Assembly: GCF_023701525.1 (NCBI RefSeq)
Contig: NZ_JAMQAW010000032.1
Location: 146,323-210,322, forward strand
Origin: Streptomyces albipurpureus
GTDB lineage: Bacteria > Actinomycetota > Actinomycetes > Streptomycetales > Streptomycetaceae
DNA length: 64,000 nucleotides
Direction: 5' to 3'
Shown piece after piece: positions 15,279 through 23,399 of the stretch (within the stretch, counting starts at the first letter, position 1; the number at the start of each line of letters is the position of its first letter). Both the position numbers and the translations under genes were made by a program. The notes below the pieces were generated by a model, which was not told where the DNA came from, ran no database searches, and saw only the letters and a list, made by a program, of their open reading frames with translations.

Positions 15279-16194
15279 GTGCCCATTCTCGAACTCTGCG
15301 CCGGCTACGGCGGACTGGGGATGACGGTCGAAGCCCTGACGGGCGACAAGGTGGCGTTCGTTGCGGAGGTGGACGAGGCAGCGAGTCGCATCCTGGCATA
15401 TCGATTCCCCGACGCACCGAACATTGGTGACATCACAACATTCGACTGGGTGCGGCTCGTCGGCCAGGTCGACATCATCACGGCGGGCTTTCCCTGCCAG
15501 GACATCAGCAATGCCGGTAGAAGGGTGGGAATCGATGGCGAGCGCTCAGGTATCTGGAAGAACGTCTGCGAAGCGGTTGGGGTACTTGGACCGCGACTCG
15601 TCTTCCTGGAGAACGTGGCAGCAATCCGAACACGGGGACTCTCCGTTGCCGCCGAAGACCTGGCCCGCATCGGGTATGACCTGCGATGGACGTCTGTACG
15701 CGCTTCCGAAGCGAACATCGGACTCGCCCACCACCGATACCGATGGTTCGGTGTCGCGACTCCCGCTGTTCCCGACGCCCAGGGCGTCGGACGGCCCGAA
15801 CGGCGGACCGAATCAGCGCAACAGCAACGGGCAGTATGACGCGCTTCCTGGACACGTGGTGCATTGCCTCCCTGAGCCGAGTGACGTGCAGGACTGGGCC
15901 GAGTACGGACCAGCTATTCGCAGGCAAGAGGCTCTCATGGGGCGGTCAGCACCGATCCCCACGGAGATCGGCCCACGGGGTGGACGTCGCCTGACGGCCC
16001 GCTTTGCTGAGTGGCTCATGGGTCTGCCTGACGGCTGGGTTACAGACGTGCCGGATCTAGTGCCCGGCGGGAAGGACCCGCGGGCAAAGCAACTGCACGC
16101 CATCGGCAACGGAGTATGCCCGCAGCAGGCCTACGAGGCGTTCCGACGGCTTCTCACGCTAGACACTCACATCGAGGAGAGCACTCATGGCTAA
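15279..16194 (+). pseudogene. C5-cytosine DNA methyltransferase, frameshifted
   Basis: The N-terminal part from the GTG at 15279 has motif I (ILELCAGYGGLGM), the GFPCQDIS motif IV with the catalytic Cys, ENV motif VI, and the HHRYRWFGV region. The conserved continuation (PLFPTPRASDG, then RFAEWLMGLPDGW and the KQLHAIGNGVCPQQA motif IX/X) is in the +1 frame. The break is near 15759, where dropping one A gives a continuous reading. In the first frame, translation ends at 15839. So the enzyme is split unless a +1 shift is programmed or the base is a sequencing error. If whole, it would methylate phage DNA to evade host restriction. Confidence 0.8.
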
Positions 16195-16453
16195 GGCACG
16201 CTTGACCGACTTCACCGGAGCTGAGATCCGCCCCGGGTCTCTCATCGCCTACCCAACCCGTCAAGGAAACCGCGTACGAGCGACAGAAGCGATTGTCCTG
16301 GAAACCCAAAGCAACCGATCCACCGGACGTGTTGTGCCGATGCTGAAGGTCAAGCCGACCGGTCGGGAATCCGGCTTTGTCGCACGCAAGACGCTGGCCG
16401 TTCGCACTGTCAGTGCGGAGCACGTTGTGGTGATTGGGGAGACGACGGTATGA
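16187..16453 (+). CDS. Unknown phage protein (88 aa)
   Basis: 88 residues, ATG inside the end of the methyltransferase frame after GAGGAGAGCAC. Beta-rich, barrel-like (EIRPGSLIAYPTRQGNRVRA; VVPMLKVKPTGRESGFV). Next gene overlaps by 4 bases. Not recognised. Confidence 0.6.
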   Translation: MAKARLTDFTGAEIRPGSLIAYPTRQGNRVRATEAIVLETQSNRSTGRVVPMLKVKPTGRESGFVARKTLAVRTVSAEHVVVIGETTV

Positions 16454-16995
16454 CGACGTTCAAGGTCGGCGACAGGGTTAGGTATGAGGCTCGCAAAGGT
16501 GCAGCCAAGTACGGCGTTGTGACCTACGGACCGTACCGATCCATGCACGGCAACGCTACCTACCTCGTGCGGCTCGACGGTGACAACCGGTGGGAATGGG
16601 TTCTGTCCGGGGACACATTGAAGGCGGTTCGTAGCGTTGCCGTCGGCGACAGTCTGACACTGTCAGGAACCCGCCACACCGTCGAAGCGGGTCCCTTCCG
16701 GGGTGTCGATGACACCGACGACTGGTTCGTTCTCAAGAGGGATAGCGGACACGAGATGCGAACGGCATCGGAGCTGGAGCAAGCCTCAGATCATCGTCGG
16801 GCCCGCACGTACGAGCACAACGGCGTCACATACGATCTCACTGCGAAGTATCTGGACAGCGAACGCGACGTGTGGTCCTTCACCGGACGGACTGACCCGG
16901 ATGGCACACCGCGCGTGACGATGACCGACCACGTGGACAACCGCGACACCGTCGCAGAGATCGCAAACGTCTGGGGTCCCCTCATCAAGGTCTGA
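16450..16995 (+). CDS. phiSA1p31-type protein with KOW-like barrels
   Basis: 181 residues. Starts FKVGDRVRYEARKGAAKYG, a KOW/SH3-like barrel, with a second barrel around residues 60-100 (VGDSLTLSGTRHTVEAGPF). The C-terminal module (YEHNGVTYDLTAKYLDSERD, then WGPLIKV) matches proteins annotated in Streptomyces as phiSA1p31-related. The 17067 gene is a paralogue. Function unknown; such barrels often bind nucleic acid or protein. Confidence 0.65.
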   Translation: MTTFKVGDRVRYEARKGAAKYGVVTYGPYRSMHGNATYLVRLDGDNRWEWVLSGDTLKAVRSVAVGDSLTLSGTRHTVEAGPFRGVDDTDDWFVLKRDSGHEMRTASELEQASDHRRARTYEHNGVTYDLTAKYLDSERDVWSFTGRTDPDGTPRVTMTDHVDNRDTVAEIANVWGPLIKV

Positions 16996-17008
16996 CCACC
17001 CCATCCTG

Positions 17009-17035
17009 GCCCCTGCGCATCGACGACGCAGGGGC
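17009..17035 (+). terminator. Hairpin between paralogous genes
   Basis: 9-base stem GCCCCTGCG/CGCAGGGGC with a 9-base loop, followed by TCATAC rather than a U-run. Confidence 0.65.
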
Positions 17036-17066
17036 TCATACACGTAGCACTCATGGAGGAGACAGC

Positions 17067-17828
17067 ATGGCAGTGTTCAAGGTGGGCGACGTTGTGGTTA
17101 TGTCGACGAGGGGCGGCGCCAAGGCGACGGTGGAGTACGGACCGTACACCCATGTGGCGTTGAGGGCCGCGGAGTACCTCGTGAAGATGGTCGACGGTGA
17201 CGATGTCGGGAAGTGTGTCTCAGCCTTCCCTGAGGCTCTGAGGCTGAGTACAACGTTTGCGGTGGGGGATCGAGTCCGGCCGTCCACCTCGATGACGGAG
17301 TACATCGTCGAAGCCGGCCCGTACCAGGGGCATGGAGAGTGGTACGCCATTCGCGACGATGAGGGCAAGGTGTGGTCCAGTTCGCCGATGGGGCGGCTGG
17401 ATCTCGTTTCTCCGGCTGAACCTGTGAAGGTTGGTGACCGGGTGCGGGTTCTCAAGGATGATCAGAACCTGAGGCCTGGCGAGTTCAGCGGAAAGACGGG
17501 AACTGTTCGGAACATCCGCGCAGACTCCAGCCTTCCGTACAAGGTGGAGTTCGCTAGCGACCAAGGCACGCCATACAACTCATGGTGGGTCGAGGACGTC
17601 GAGAAGATCGCTACCCCCGACAAGTCAGATGCTGGTACGTACACCTACAGAGGCGTCACGTATGACCTAAACGACGAATACATCGATCGGGACGACGACG
17701 TCTGGCGGTTCCAGCGTGTGAACGGAGTAGTCCGTGGCAACTACGGACCACGCAGGCGATACGTCGACGACGACAGTTGCAGTCTGGAGTACGCGGTGGA
17801 CTACTACGGACCGCTGACCAAGGCCTAA
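17067..17828 (+). CDS. phiSA1p31-type protein with three barrel units, paralogue of the 16450 gene
   Basis: 253 residues, ATG after GGAGGAGACAGC. Three barrel-like units begin FKVGDVVVMS, FAVGDRVRPS and VKVGDRVRVL, followed by a C-terminal YTYRGVTYDLNDEYIDRDDD module ending YYGPLTKA. It shares the VEYGPY/VTYGPY and VEAGPY patterns with its neighbour, so a duplication followed by insertion of one unit is likely. Function unknown. Confidence 0.65.
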   Translation: MAVFKVGDVVVMSTRGGAKATVEYGPYTHVALRAAEYLVKMVDGDDVGKCVSAFPEALRLSTTFAVGDRVRPSTSMTEYIVEAGPYQGHGEWYAIRDDEGKVWSSSPMGRLDLVSPAEPVKVGDRVRVLKDDQNLRPGEFSGKTGTVRNIRADSSLPYKVEFASDQGTPYNSWWVEDVEKIATPDKSDAGTYTYRGVTYDLNDEYIDRDDDVWRFQRVNGVVRGNYGPRRRYVDDDSCSLEYAVDYYGPLTKA

Positions 17829-17837
17829 CCACACCTC

Positions 17838-17868
17838 AGCCCCCGGTGACTTCGGTCCCGGGGGCTTT
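17838..17868 (+). terminator. Rho-independent terminator, type repeated at 10047
   Basis: Stem AGCCCCCGG/CCGGGGGCT with a CTTCGG-type loop, then TTTGGGCG. Near-identical to the 10047 element. Confidence 0.85.
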
Positions 17869-17890
17869 GGGCGTAGGAGGTGGACGAGCC

Positions 17891-18085
17891 TTGACAGCAA
17901 TTCACACCATCGAAGACGCCAACGCACCCGCCCTTGGCGACCTACGCAACGCCGGCCCGGACGATTGTGTCTACGTCTTCCACTCCGCGACATCGCGCAA
18001 GGACTGGCCGAAGTACTGGGAAGCGGTCGGGGTGGCGTTCAGCAGGGGCGCGTTTGTGCACGTTGTGAATCGGGAGGAGAGCTGA
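17891..18085 (+). CDS. Unknown phage protein, TTG start
   Basis: 64 residues from TTG at 17891, with AGGAGG 10 bases upstream. The pattern NAGPDDCVYVFHSATSRKDW is compact alpha/beta. The stop overlaps the next ATG by one base. Not recognised. Confidence 0.55.
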   Translation: MTAIHTIEDANAPALGDLRNAGPDDCVYVFHSATSRKDWPKYWEAVGVAFSRGAFVHVVNREES

Positions 18086-18441
18086 TGGCAACCGACGGCG
18101 GACTCAACGAAATGGAACAGTGGCGATCCGTTGTGGAGTACCAAACACGTAAGCTCAATCCGGAGCACCATTGGCGAGACAACCGCCACGTTCCCATCTA
18201 CCTGGACGAGTGGCACGACGAGATCCAGACCGATGTCCGCGGACCGTATCAGTCGGCAGAGAACGCACGTCGGCAGGCGACCCGGGACGCTGTGTCGCGA
18301 GAGAAGCCCTCGTACGTCAGATACGGAAACCCGAGCGTCTCGACGTCGCGTGTCGTCCGCGTCTACATCGAGCGCACATCCCTGGCATGGGAGCCGTTCG
18401 ACGTGCGTGACCTTGAGTCGAAGAAGTGGGGTGGCGGGTGA
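18085..18441 (+). CDS. Unknown phage protein (118 aa)
   Basis: 118 residues, ATG after GGAGGAGAGC. Charged, rich in His/Trp/Arg (HHWRDNRHVPIYLDEWHDEI) and helical in the middle. No recognised motif. Stop overlaps the next GTG. Confidence 0.55.
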   Translation: MATDGGLNEMEQWRSVVEYQTRKLNPEHHWRDNRHVPIYLDEWHDEIQTDVRGPYQSAENARRQATRDAVSREKPSYVRYGNPSVSTSRVVRVYIERTSLAWEPFDVRDLESKKWGGG

Positions 18442-18626
18442 GGGCCTACTTCAAGCCCCGCAAGGTACATCCGATCTGCCTTTACCTCACAGCCGACGAG
18501 CCAGAGCAGTTGCTCCGCCTCGTCGGCCGTGATCCAGGATTGATCAAACGCAACACACTGCGCGACATCATCCCGCGCATCGTCGGACGAGCGGTCGAAG
18601 AGATGAAGGGGAGCGTCAATGACTGA
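18438..18626 (+). CDS. Small phage protein (62 aa)
   Basis: 62 residues, GTG start overlapping the preceding stop. Basic N-terminus then a helical segment (DEPEQLLRLVGRDPGL). Overlaps the next gene by 8 bases. Not recognised. Confidence 0.5.
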   Translation: MRAYFKPRKVHPICLYLTADEPEQLLRLVGRDPGLIKRNTLRDIIPRIVGRAVEEMKGSVND

Positions 18627-18957
18627 CACACTTCGTCGTTTCAAAGACTGCGACGGCGACACGTGGGAAGAGTACGAGCCGGGATGGCTGAAGTTGGTCG
18701 AGCGTGCCAACGGGAAGACGATGTTCGTGGGGTCCATGGTGTCCATTGAGGATGTCGCGAGCGACCACGGACCGCTGACTGAGGTTCGTCCTGACGTCGA
18801 TGTGCGCGCGCTTCTGGCTGACGTGTTGGTGGATCTTGCCGAGGTTGCCCGCTCCGCGTACTGGGAGGCCGTAGACCCCGTCGAGGAGCGTGTCTTCGAC
18901 CGACTGAGTGACATGTTCAGCGGCAAGTCGCGGGAGCTGCGGAGTGAGCGCGCATGA
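18619..18957 (+). CDS. Small protein related to phiSA1p31-type C-terminal module
   Basis: 112 residues, ATG after AAGGGGAGCG. The first 50 residues (FKDCDGDTWEEYEPGW then DHGPLTEV) resemble the YDL...DVWxF...GPLxKV module at the ends of the 16450 and 17067 proteins. The remainder is a helix (LADVLVDLAEVARSAYWEAV). Function unknown. Confidence 0.55.
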   Translation: MTDTLRRFKDCDGDTWEEYEPGWLKLVERANGKTMFVGSMVSIEDVASDHGPLTEVRPDVDVRALLADVLVDLAEVARSAYWEAVDPVEERVFDRLSDMFSGKSRELRSERA

Positions 18958-19124
18958 GCCCTGACGGAGTGACGGGTACGAGAGCTCCTGACCACTACAA
19001 GGGCGTCCCCGTCCCTCCCGCGCTTGATGGCGAGTGGAACGGGATGTGCGGCTACTGGTTCCGCAGGGGCGTCGACGAGACAGACGCAGCGCTTCAGCGA
19101 GCGTTGGAAGGGACGTCCGCATGA
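18954..19124 (+). CDS. Small phage protein (56 aa)
   Basis: 56 residues starting at an ATGA overlap and ending in one. Contains GEWNGMCGYWFRRG and a short helix. Too short to place. Confidence 0.5.
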   Translation: MSPDGVTGTRAPDHYKGVPVPPALDGEWNGMCGYWFRRGVDETDAALQRALEGTSA

Positions 19125-19534
19125 CGATGGAGATCGACGGCGAGAACTGGGAGATCACTCCATCCGTGTGGGCGGTCTTCGAAGACTGGTACGGAGACAA
19201 GGCGTACCGGCAGGCTGGTTTCGTTGCGGAGTTCGAAGCGGCCGTCAGGAAGCAGGTGGACGCGGAGCGTTCTGCGACACCTGAGACGAGCGTCCGCATC
19301 GATATGGAGTCCGTCATCCGTGCCGGCGGAGAGTGGCAGCCCATCGGAGGCGGCATCGAGGCACGGACCGTGGAGAGTGACCTCGTGGGTACTATCCGAC
19401 TTCGGCACGTCGGGGACACCTTGAGCTATCTCGGTGACGTCCACGACGTCGTGGAGGCTGATCTAGTTGACACGGGTGTCGACTACTGGGAGTACAGGGT
19501 GTGGGTTGAGCCGCCCGTGGCTGACGATGACTAA
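19121..19534 (+). CDS. Unknown phage protein (137 aa)
   Basis: 137 residues, ATG overlapping the preceding stop. The N-terminus is helical (WAVFEDWYGDKAYRQAGFVA), the C-terminus beta-rich (GTIRLRHVGDTLSYLGDVHD). No recognised family. Overlaps the next gene by 8 bases. Confidence 0.55.
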   Translation: MTMEIDGENWEITPSVWAVFEDWYGDKAYRQAGFVAEFEAAVRKQVDAERSATPETSVRIDMESVIRAGGEWQPIGGGIEARTVESDLVGTIRLRHVGDTLSYLGDVHDVVEADLVDTGVDYWEYRVWVEPPVADDD

Positions 19535-19937
19535 CCCCTCGAAAGCCAAAGGTTCCGCATGGGAATCGCTCTGGACTACCTACATCCGCGAACACCACAA
19601 CCCTGCCGCCCATCGCAACGTGCAGATGGGTTCGAAGGACATCGGTGACGTTAGCGGCTACTACCTCCATGCTGCGGAGCTGAAGGCAGAGAAGACGATC
19701 ACACTCGCCGACTACATCGCACAGGCCAACCGGGAGGCGACCCATGCCGGCCAGCCCTTCGGCTGTGCGGTGGTCAAGAGGAGGATGAAGGGCGTCGCGG
19801 ACGGCTACGTCGTGCGGGATGTGCGGACCGATGTGCGGCTGATGAACCGGCTGCTGGATATGGAGGAGGCTCTCCAGGATCGCGACTTCGACCGCTGGTA
19901 CGACATCGACAAACAGCACCGGGAGGCAGCGGCATGA
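19527..19937 (+). CDS. Holliday-junction-resolvase-like nuclease
   Basis: 136 residues. Fits the short PD-(D/E)XK resolvase-like proteins of actinophages: KGSAWESLWTTYIR with the first Glu, a GSKDIGDVSG segment with the metal-binding Asp, AAELKAEKTI (ExK), and VVKRRMKGVADGYVV. It would resolve branched replication or recombination intermediates before packaging. Starts within the previous gene's end; next ATG overlaps its stop. Confidence 0.75.
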   Translation: MTNPSKAKGSAWESLWTTYIREHHNPAAHRNVQMGSKDIGDVSGYYLHAAELKAEKTITLADYIAQANREATHAGQPFGCAVVKRRMKGVADGYVVRDVRTDVRLMNRLLDMEEALQDRDFDRWYDIDKQHREAAA

Positions 19938-20113
19938 GTGACGCGCAACGAACACGTGACGGAAGCGGTGTCGGGATCTTCCGCAGCAAGAATGACGATG
20001 CGAGCGACGAGGGCGTATCCGAGTTCCACTTCGTGGACGAGACGCTTTATCTCTGCCACGAGCACGATCACTACTGCCCGGACGGAGCACTTCCGCGAGA
20101 GGAGGCAGTGTGA
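19934..20113 (+). CDS. Small acidic phage protein (59 aa)
   Basis: 59 residues between two 4-base overlaps. Acidic, with a CHEHDHYC pattern near the C-terminus that could bind metal. Not recognised. Confidence 0.5.
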   Translation: MSDAQRTRDGSGVGIFRSKNDDASDEGVSEFHFVDETLYLCHEHDHYCPDGALPREEAV

Positions 20114-20295
20114 AGGCAAATGCCAGACCTCTACCGGAGCCGCAGGGGTGTGCCGCGTGCGGTGTTCCCCGCCCTCACGGCTGGCAGTGGACTGAGTCAG
20201 TTGGTCTGCATCAGTGGCAATGTCCAGCTGACTCGCTCGTCCTGGCCCGGATGAAGGACCGTCGTCGAGCCGCCAGACAGAAGGACGAAGTATGA
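20110..20295 (+). CDS. Small CxxC protein (61 aa)
   Basis: 61 residues, GTG start overlapping the preceding stop. CAACGVPRPHGWQW carries one CxxC, a His-rich middle and a later Cys, then a basic tail (RMKDRRRAARQKDE). Likely a mini zinc-binding protein. Confidence 0.55.
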   Translation: MKANARPLPEPQGCAACGVPRPHGWQWTESVGLHQWQCPADSLVLARMKDRRRAARQKDEV

Positions 20296-20498
20296 AGCGA
20301 GCAACCATTGAGTTCACCGCAACCCTCGTCGTCGCTGAGGACGGTGACGAGTGGGAGGGCGGTGAGATGTCGACGGACGATGCCTACGGCTGGATTCAGC
20401 ACGCTCTCGCCCGCGGAGACAAGCACGCATCGGGCTACATCACCTACGGCGGAATGGCAACGTCGATCACTTACGAAGAGGTCGACGACGAGGAGTAG
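20292..20498 (+). CDS. Small acidic phage protein (68 aa)
   Basis: 68 residues, ATG overlapping the previous stop. Strand-helix-strand pattern (ATIEFTATLVVAEDGDEWEG; SGYITYGGMATSITYEEV). Ends the operon before two hairpins. Confidence 0.55.
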   Translation: MKRATIEFTATLVVAEDGDEWEGGEMSTDDAYGWIQHALARGDKHASGYITYGGMATSITYEEVDDEE

Positions 20499-20506
20499 CA
20501 CCACAA

Positions 20507-20542
20507 CTTGCCTGAGTCGATCACTTTACTGACTCAGGCAAG
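20507..20542 (+). terminator. Hairpin without U-tract
   Basis: Perfect 12-base stem CTTGCCTGAGTC/GACTCAGGCAAG around a 12-base AT-rich loop. No T-run follows. Confidence 0.7.
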
Positions 20543-20562
20543 TAGCCGATCCAAGCAAGTTT

Positions 20563-20588
20563 GGGGCGTCCTTCGGGGCGCCCCTTTC
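20563..20588 (+). terminator. Second hairpin with short T-run
   Basis: GGGGCG/CGCCCC stem with TTCGG in the loop, then TTT. With the hairpin at 20507 it isolates the replication genes from the upstream operon. Confidence 0.7.
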
Positions 20589-20614
20589 GGCATGCTCGAA
20601 AGAGGAGAGCGCGA

Positions 20615-20899
20615 GTGAAAAGCCGATTCGATCCGTACAACGACGAGATTTGGAACTGCTGGTGCTCGCTGTGTATGGACCTAGCAAGCGCCCATACGCG
20701 CCACATACCGAGCGCTCTGGACGCCGCATCCGACGTCCTGTTCGAGGCGCTGGAAGCCGGCACACACAAGCACCAAGGGCCGCGCGTGTCACTCGTGAAA
20801 TGGGACCCGTCGAAGTATCGCAAAAGCGGTTGGGAGATGCGTGAAGGGCTCGGAATCGGCGTGACCATCGGTGGAGTCACAGGGTCTGTGCGTACGTGA
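20615..20899 (+). CDS. Unknown phage protein upstream of primase
   Basis: 94 residues, GTG at 20615 behind AGGAGAGCGC. Cys pair CWCSLC near residue 15 and His residues suggest a possible metal site. No family recognised. Next gene follows closely. Confidence 0.55.
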   Translation: MKSRFDPYNDEIWNCWCSLCMDLASAHTRHIPSALDAASDVLFEALEAGTHKHQGPRVSLVKWDPSKYRKSGWEMREGLGIGVTIGGVTGSVRT

Positions 20900-20918
20900 C
20901 GAGCGAGAGGAGAACCCG

Positions 20919-23399
20919 TTGAAGTTGACTGACATCCTGTCGCGACTGAAGGGCGTAGAGGGGGATCACGATGGACATGTCGCGCTGTGTCCAGTCCATA
21001 ACGACCGGATGCATCCCAGCCTCAAGCTCACGCTCAAGGACGACGGCCGGCTCCTCGTCGTCTGCCGTACTGGGTGCTCGACGGACGACATCCTGCGGAG
21101 GCTCAACCTCACCCCGAAGGATCTCTTCGACGTCGACGGCCAGGGCACCCGCACCATCAGCGCGAAGGCTCCGGAAACCGTAGGTATCCCGGAGATCGCG
21201 GGGCTTCGCGCGTTCGTCGACGGCACGTCGAGAGTGCTGGAGACTTCGGAGGAGGCAGTCGAGTACCTATCCCGTCGCTTCGGCCTGAGCTTGGAGGCTG
21301 CGCAAGATCTCGACGTCGGATACGCCGTTCCCGCTGATCGTCCACAGCCTTGGCTGTCTCGCGGATTCACCCGGCATCCTCGTATTACCGTCCCGCTGAC
21401 CGGATTCGACGGCATCATCCGCGGACTCCAGGGTCGCGACATCGGGGGGAAGTGCCGCGCCAGGTGGATGAGCCTGACCAACGTTCCAGGCAAGGTCTGG
21501 TCGAAGTACGGCATCCTCGCGTCCGGCAGCGGTTATGACACGATCATCGTGACAGAAGGCCCAGGTGACGGTCTGACTGTTGTCGGTGTCGGATACGACG
21601 CGCTCATCATCCGCGGTGCCGGACTGGCGAACAATTCGCAGCTCGTCGCGGAGCTCGTCGAAGGACTGCGTGGTCGAGATGTTGTTCTGGGATTCGACCC
21701 GGATACAGCAGGGGAACGAGGTACGAGCTCGATCGCTTCGGCTCTGATCGCTGATGGTCAAACTGTTCGCCGGCTGAGGTTCCCGAACCTCGGAGAAGAC
21801 ATCACTGCGTGGCGGGAACGAGTCCCCGATGCGTTCGCTGACGAGTTTCACCAGGCCGTGCGTTCTGCGGCCGTGGTTGAAGCATCTCCTCCACCTGCTC
21901 TTCATGAGGTCGACGAGGACGTGACGGCTACAGATGCCGCACTGGCCACGATGAGCGGCAGCGCTCGTCAGATGTTCGATGCGACGGACGTCGGGATCGC
22001 GGTTCGTCTTCGCGACTTCATGGCGCGTGACGGTGGGGGAGTGCGGTACGCCCGCGGACTTGGCTTCCTCGTCTGGGACGGAACGATCTGGACTCCGGGT
22101 GAAGCGAAGGTTCGAGAGTCGTTGCATCTCATGGGGGCGGAGCTGATTGCGAGTGGGGAGGAATCGAATAGGCGGCTAGCGCTGAAGGCGTTGTCGAACA
22201 GGTCCATCGACGCTGTCCTCAAGGAACTCCCATCCGTCCCCGGTGTGCCGGCGAAGGCGAGCGACTTCGACGCCCATCACGAGCTGCTGTCCGTGGCGAA
22301 CGGAACGGTCAACCTCCGCACGGGCGACCTAACCCCCCATAGTCCGTCGGACATGATCACGAAGCGACTGACGGTGGCGTATTACCCGGATGCCCCTGCG
22401 GTCCGGTGGAATCAGTTCCTCGGAGAGGTGTTCCCCGAACACCGCGAACTCCCCTCATTCATGCGGCGGCTCGTCGGTTATGGGATAACGGGGTCGACGT
22501 CCGAGCATTGCTTTGCGTTTCTGCACGGGCAGGGGAGCAACGGAAAGAGTGTGTTCCTGGACGCACTTATCTACGTGTTCACAGGCATCACACAGGCAAC
22601 ACAGTTCAGCACCTTTGAGAAGTCGGTGAATGTCGGTCAGGCGTCTCCGGAGCTGGCCTCTCTTCGCGGGGCTAGGCTCGTGACGGCAAGCGAGACAGAG
22701 AAGTACAGCCGCCTGGCCGAAGCCCTCGTCAAACAGCTCACGGGCGGCGACCCGATCACGTGCCGCTTCCTGAACCAGAACCCGTTCACGTACGTTCCCA
22801 GCTTCCTACTCATGGTCGCCGGGAACTTCAAGCCGGCGATCCTGTCGCAGGACGCGGGAACGTGGAGGCGGGTCAAGCTGGTCCCCTTCGACGCGACCTT
22901 CTCCTACGCCCTGGGGAACAAGGACACAACGCTGCCCGCCAAGCTCCGTGAGGAAGCGGAGGGCATCCTTGCGTGGGCTGTGGCCGGGGCCGTGGAGTGG
23001 TACGCGACCGGACTCGGTGAGCCCTCCTCCGTCGTCACCGCCACGCGGGACTACCGCGAGAGCGAAGACCGCCTGGAGCCCTTCATCGAGGCGTGTCTCG
23101 TGCGGGAAGAAGGCGCACGTGTAGGCCCTATGGCCGTCCGTCGCGCCTACAAGGACTGGGCGGAGGACGCAGCGCTTGACCGTAAGGAGATCCTCTCCGG
23201 CTGGGCACTTTCGCTGGAACTGGAGTCGCGCAAGTTCAAGAAGGACAAACGGAAGGGTCAATGGGGCTTCAACGGCATTCGACTCATGACGGATGCAGAG
23301 AAGGAGTCCGCAAGTCGACTTGCGGAGGGCTTTGACGAGCCGGCTGAACAAACGGAGGAGCCCATGGACATCTTCGGCCAGACCAAGGAGGCAGCGTGA
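20919..23399 (+). CDS. Phage primase-helicase (zinc finger, TOPRIM, D5/P4-type helicase)
   Basis: 826 residues from the TTG at 20919, with GAGAGGAG just upstream. The N-terminal zinc-binding primase region has CPVHNDRMHPSLKL and CRTGCSTDDIL. TOPRIM motifs follow: TEGPGDGLTVV and GFDPDTAGERG. The C-terminal half is a D5_N/P4-type superfamily 3 helicase: a GQGSNGKSVFLDALIY Walker A, ASETEKYSRLAE, and LLMVAGNFKPAI (sensor-type). It primes and unwinds phage DNA. The stop overlaps the polymerase GTG, so the two are probably coupled. An operator-like palindrome lies in its 3' end. Confidence 0.9.
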   Translation: MKLTDILSRLKGVEGDHDGHVALCPVHNDRMHPSLKLTLKDDGRLLVVCRTGCSTDDILRRLNLTPKDLFDVDGQGTRTISAKAPETVGIPEIAGLRAFVDGTSRVLETSEEAVEYLSRRFGLSLEAAQDLDVGYAVPADRPQPWLSRGFTRHPRITVPLTGFDGIIRGLQGRDIGGKCRARWMSLTNVPGKVWSKYGILASGSGYDTIIVTEGPGDGLTVVGVGYDALIIRGAGLANNSQLVAELVEGLRGRDVVLGFDPDTAGERGTSSIASALIADGQTVRRLRFPNLGEDITAWRERVPDAFADEFHQAVRSAAVVEASPPPALHEVDEDVTATDAALATMSGSARQMFDATDVGIAVRLRDFMARDGGGVRYARGLGFLVWDGTIWTPGEAKVRESLHLMGAELIASGEESNRRLALKALSNRSIDAVLKELPSVPGVPAKASDFDAHHELLSVANGTVNLRTGDLTPHSPSDMITKRLTVAYYPDAPAVRWNQFLGEVFPEHRELPSFMRRLVGYGITGSTSEHCFAFLHGQGSNGKSVFLDALIYVFTGITQATQFSTFEKSVNVGQASPELASLRGARLVTASETEKYSRLAEALVKQLTGGDPITCRFLNQNPFTYVPSFLLMVAGNFKPAILSQDAGTWRRVKLVPFDATFSYALGNKDTTLPAKLREEAEGILAWAVAGAVEWYATGLGEPSSVVTATRDYRESEDRLEPFIEACLVREEGARVGPMAVRRAYKDWAEDAALDRKEILSGWALSLELESRKFKKDKRKGQWGFNGIRLMTDAEKESASRLAEGFDEPAEQTEEPMDIFGQTKEAA
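23307..23326. promoter_or_regulatory. 20-bp perfect palindrome, operator-like site 3
   Basis: TCCGCAAGTCGACTTGCGGA is a perfect 20-bp palindrome within the primase coding sequence, closely matching sites at 6006, 14100 and 26524. Its intragenic place could mean roadblock repression or looping. Confidence 0.6.
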
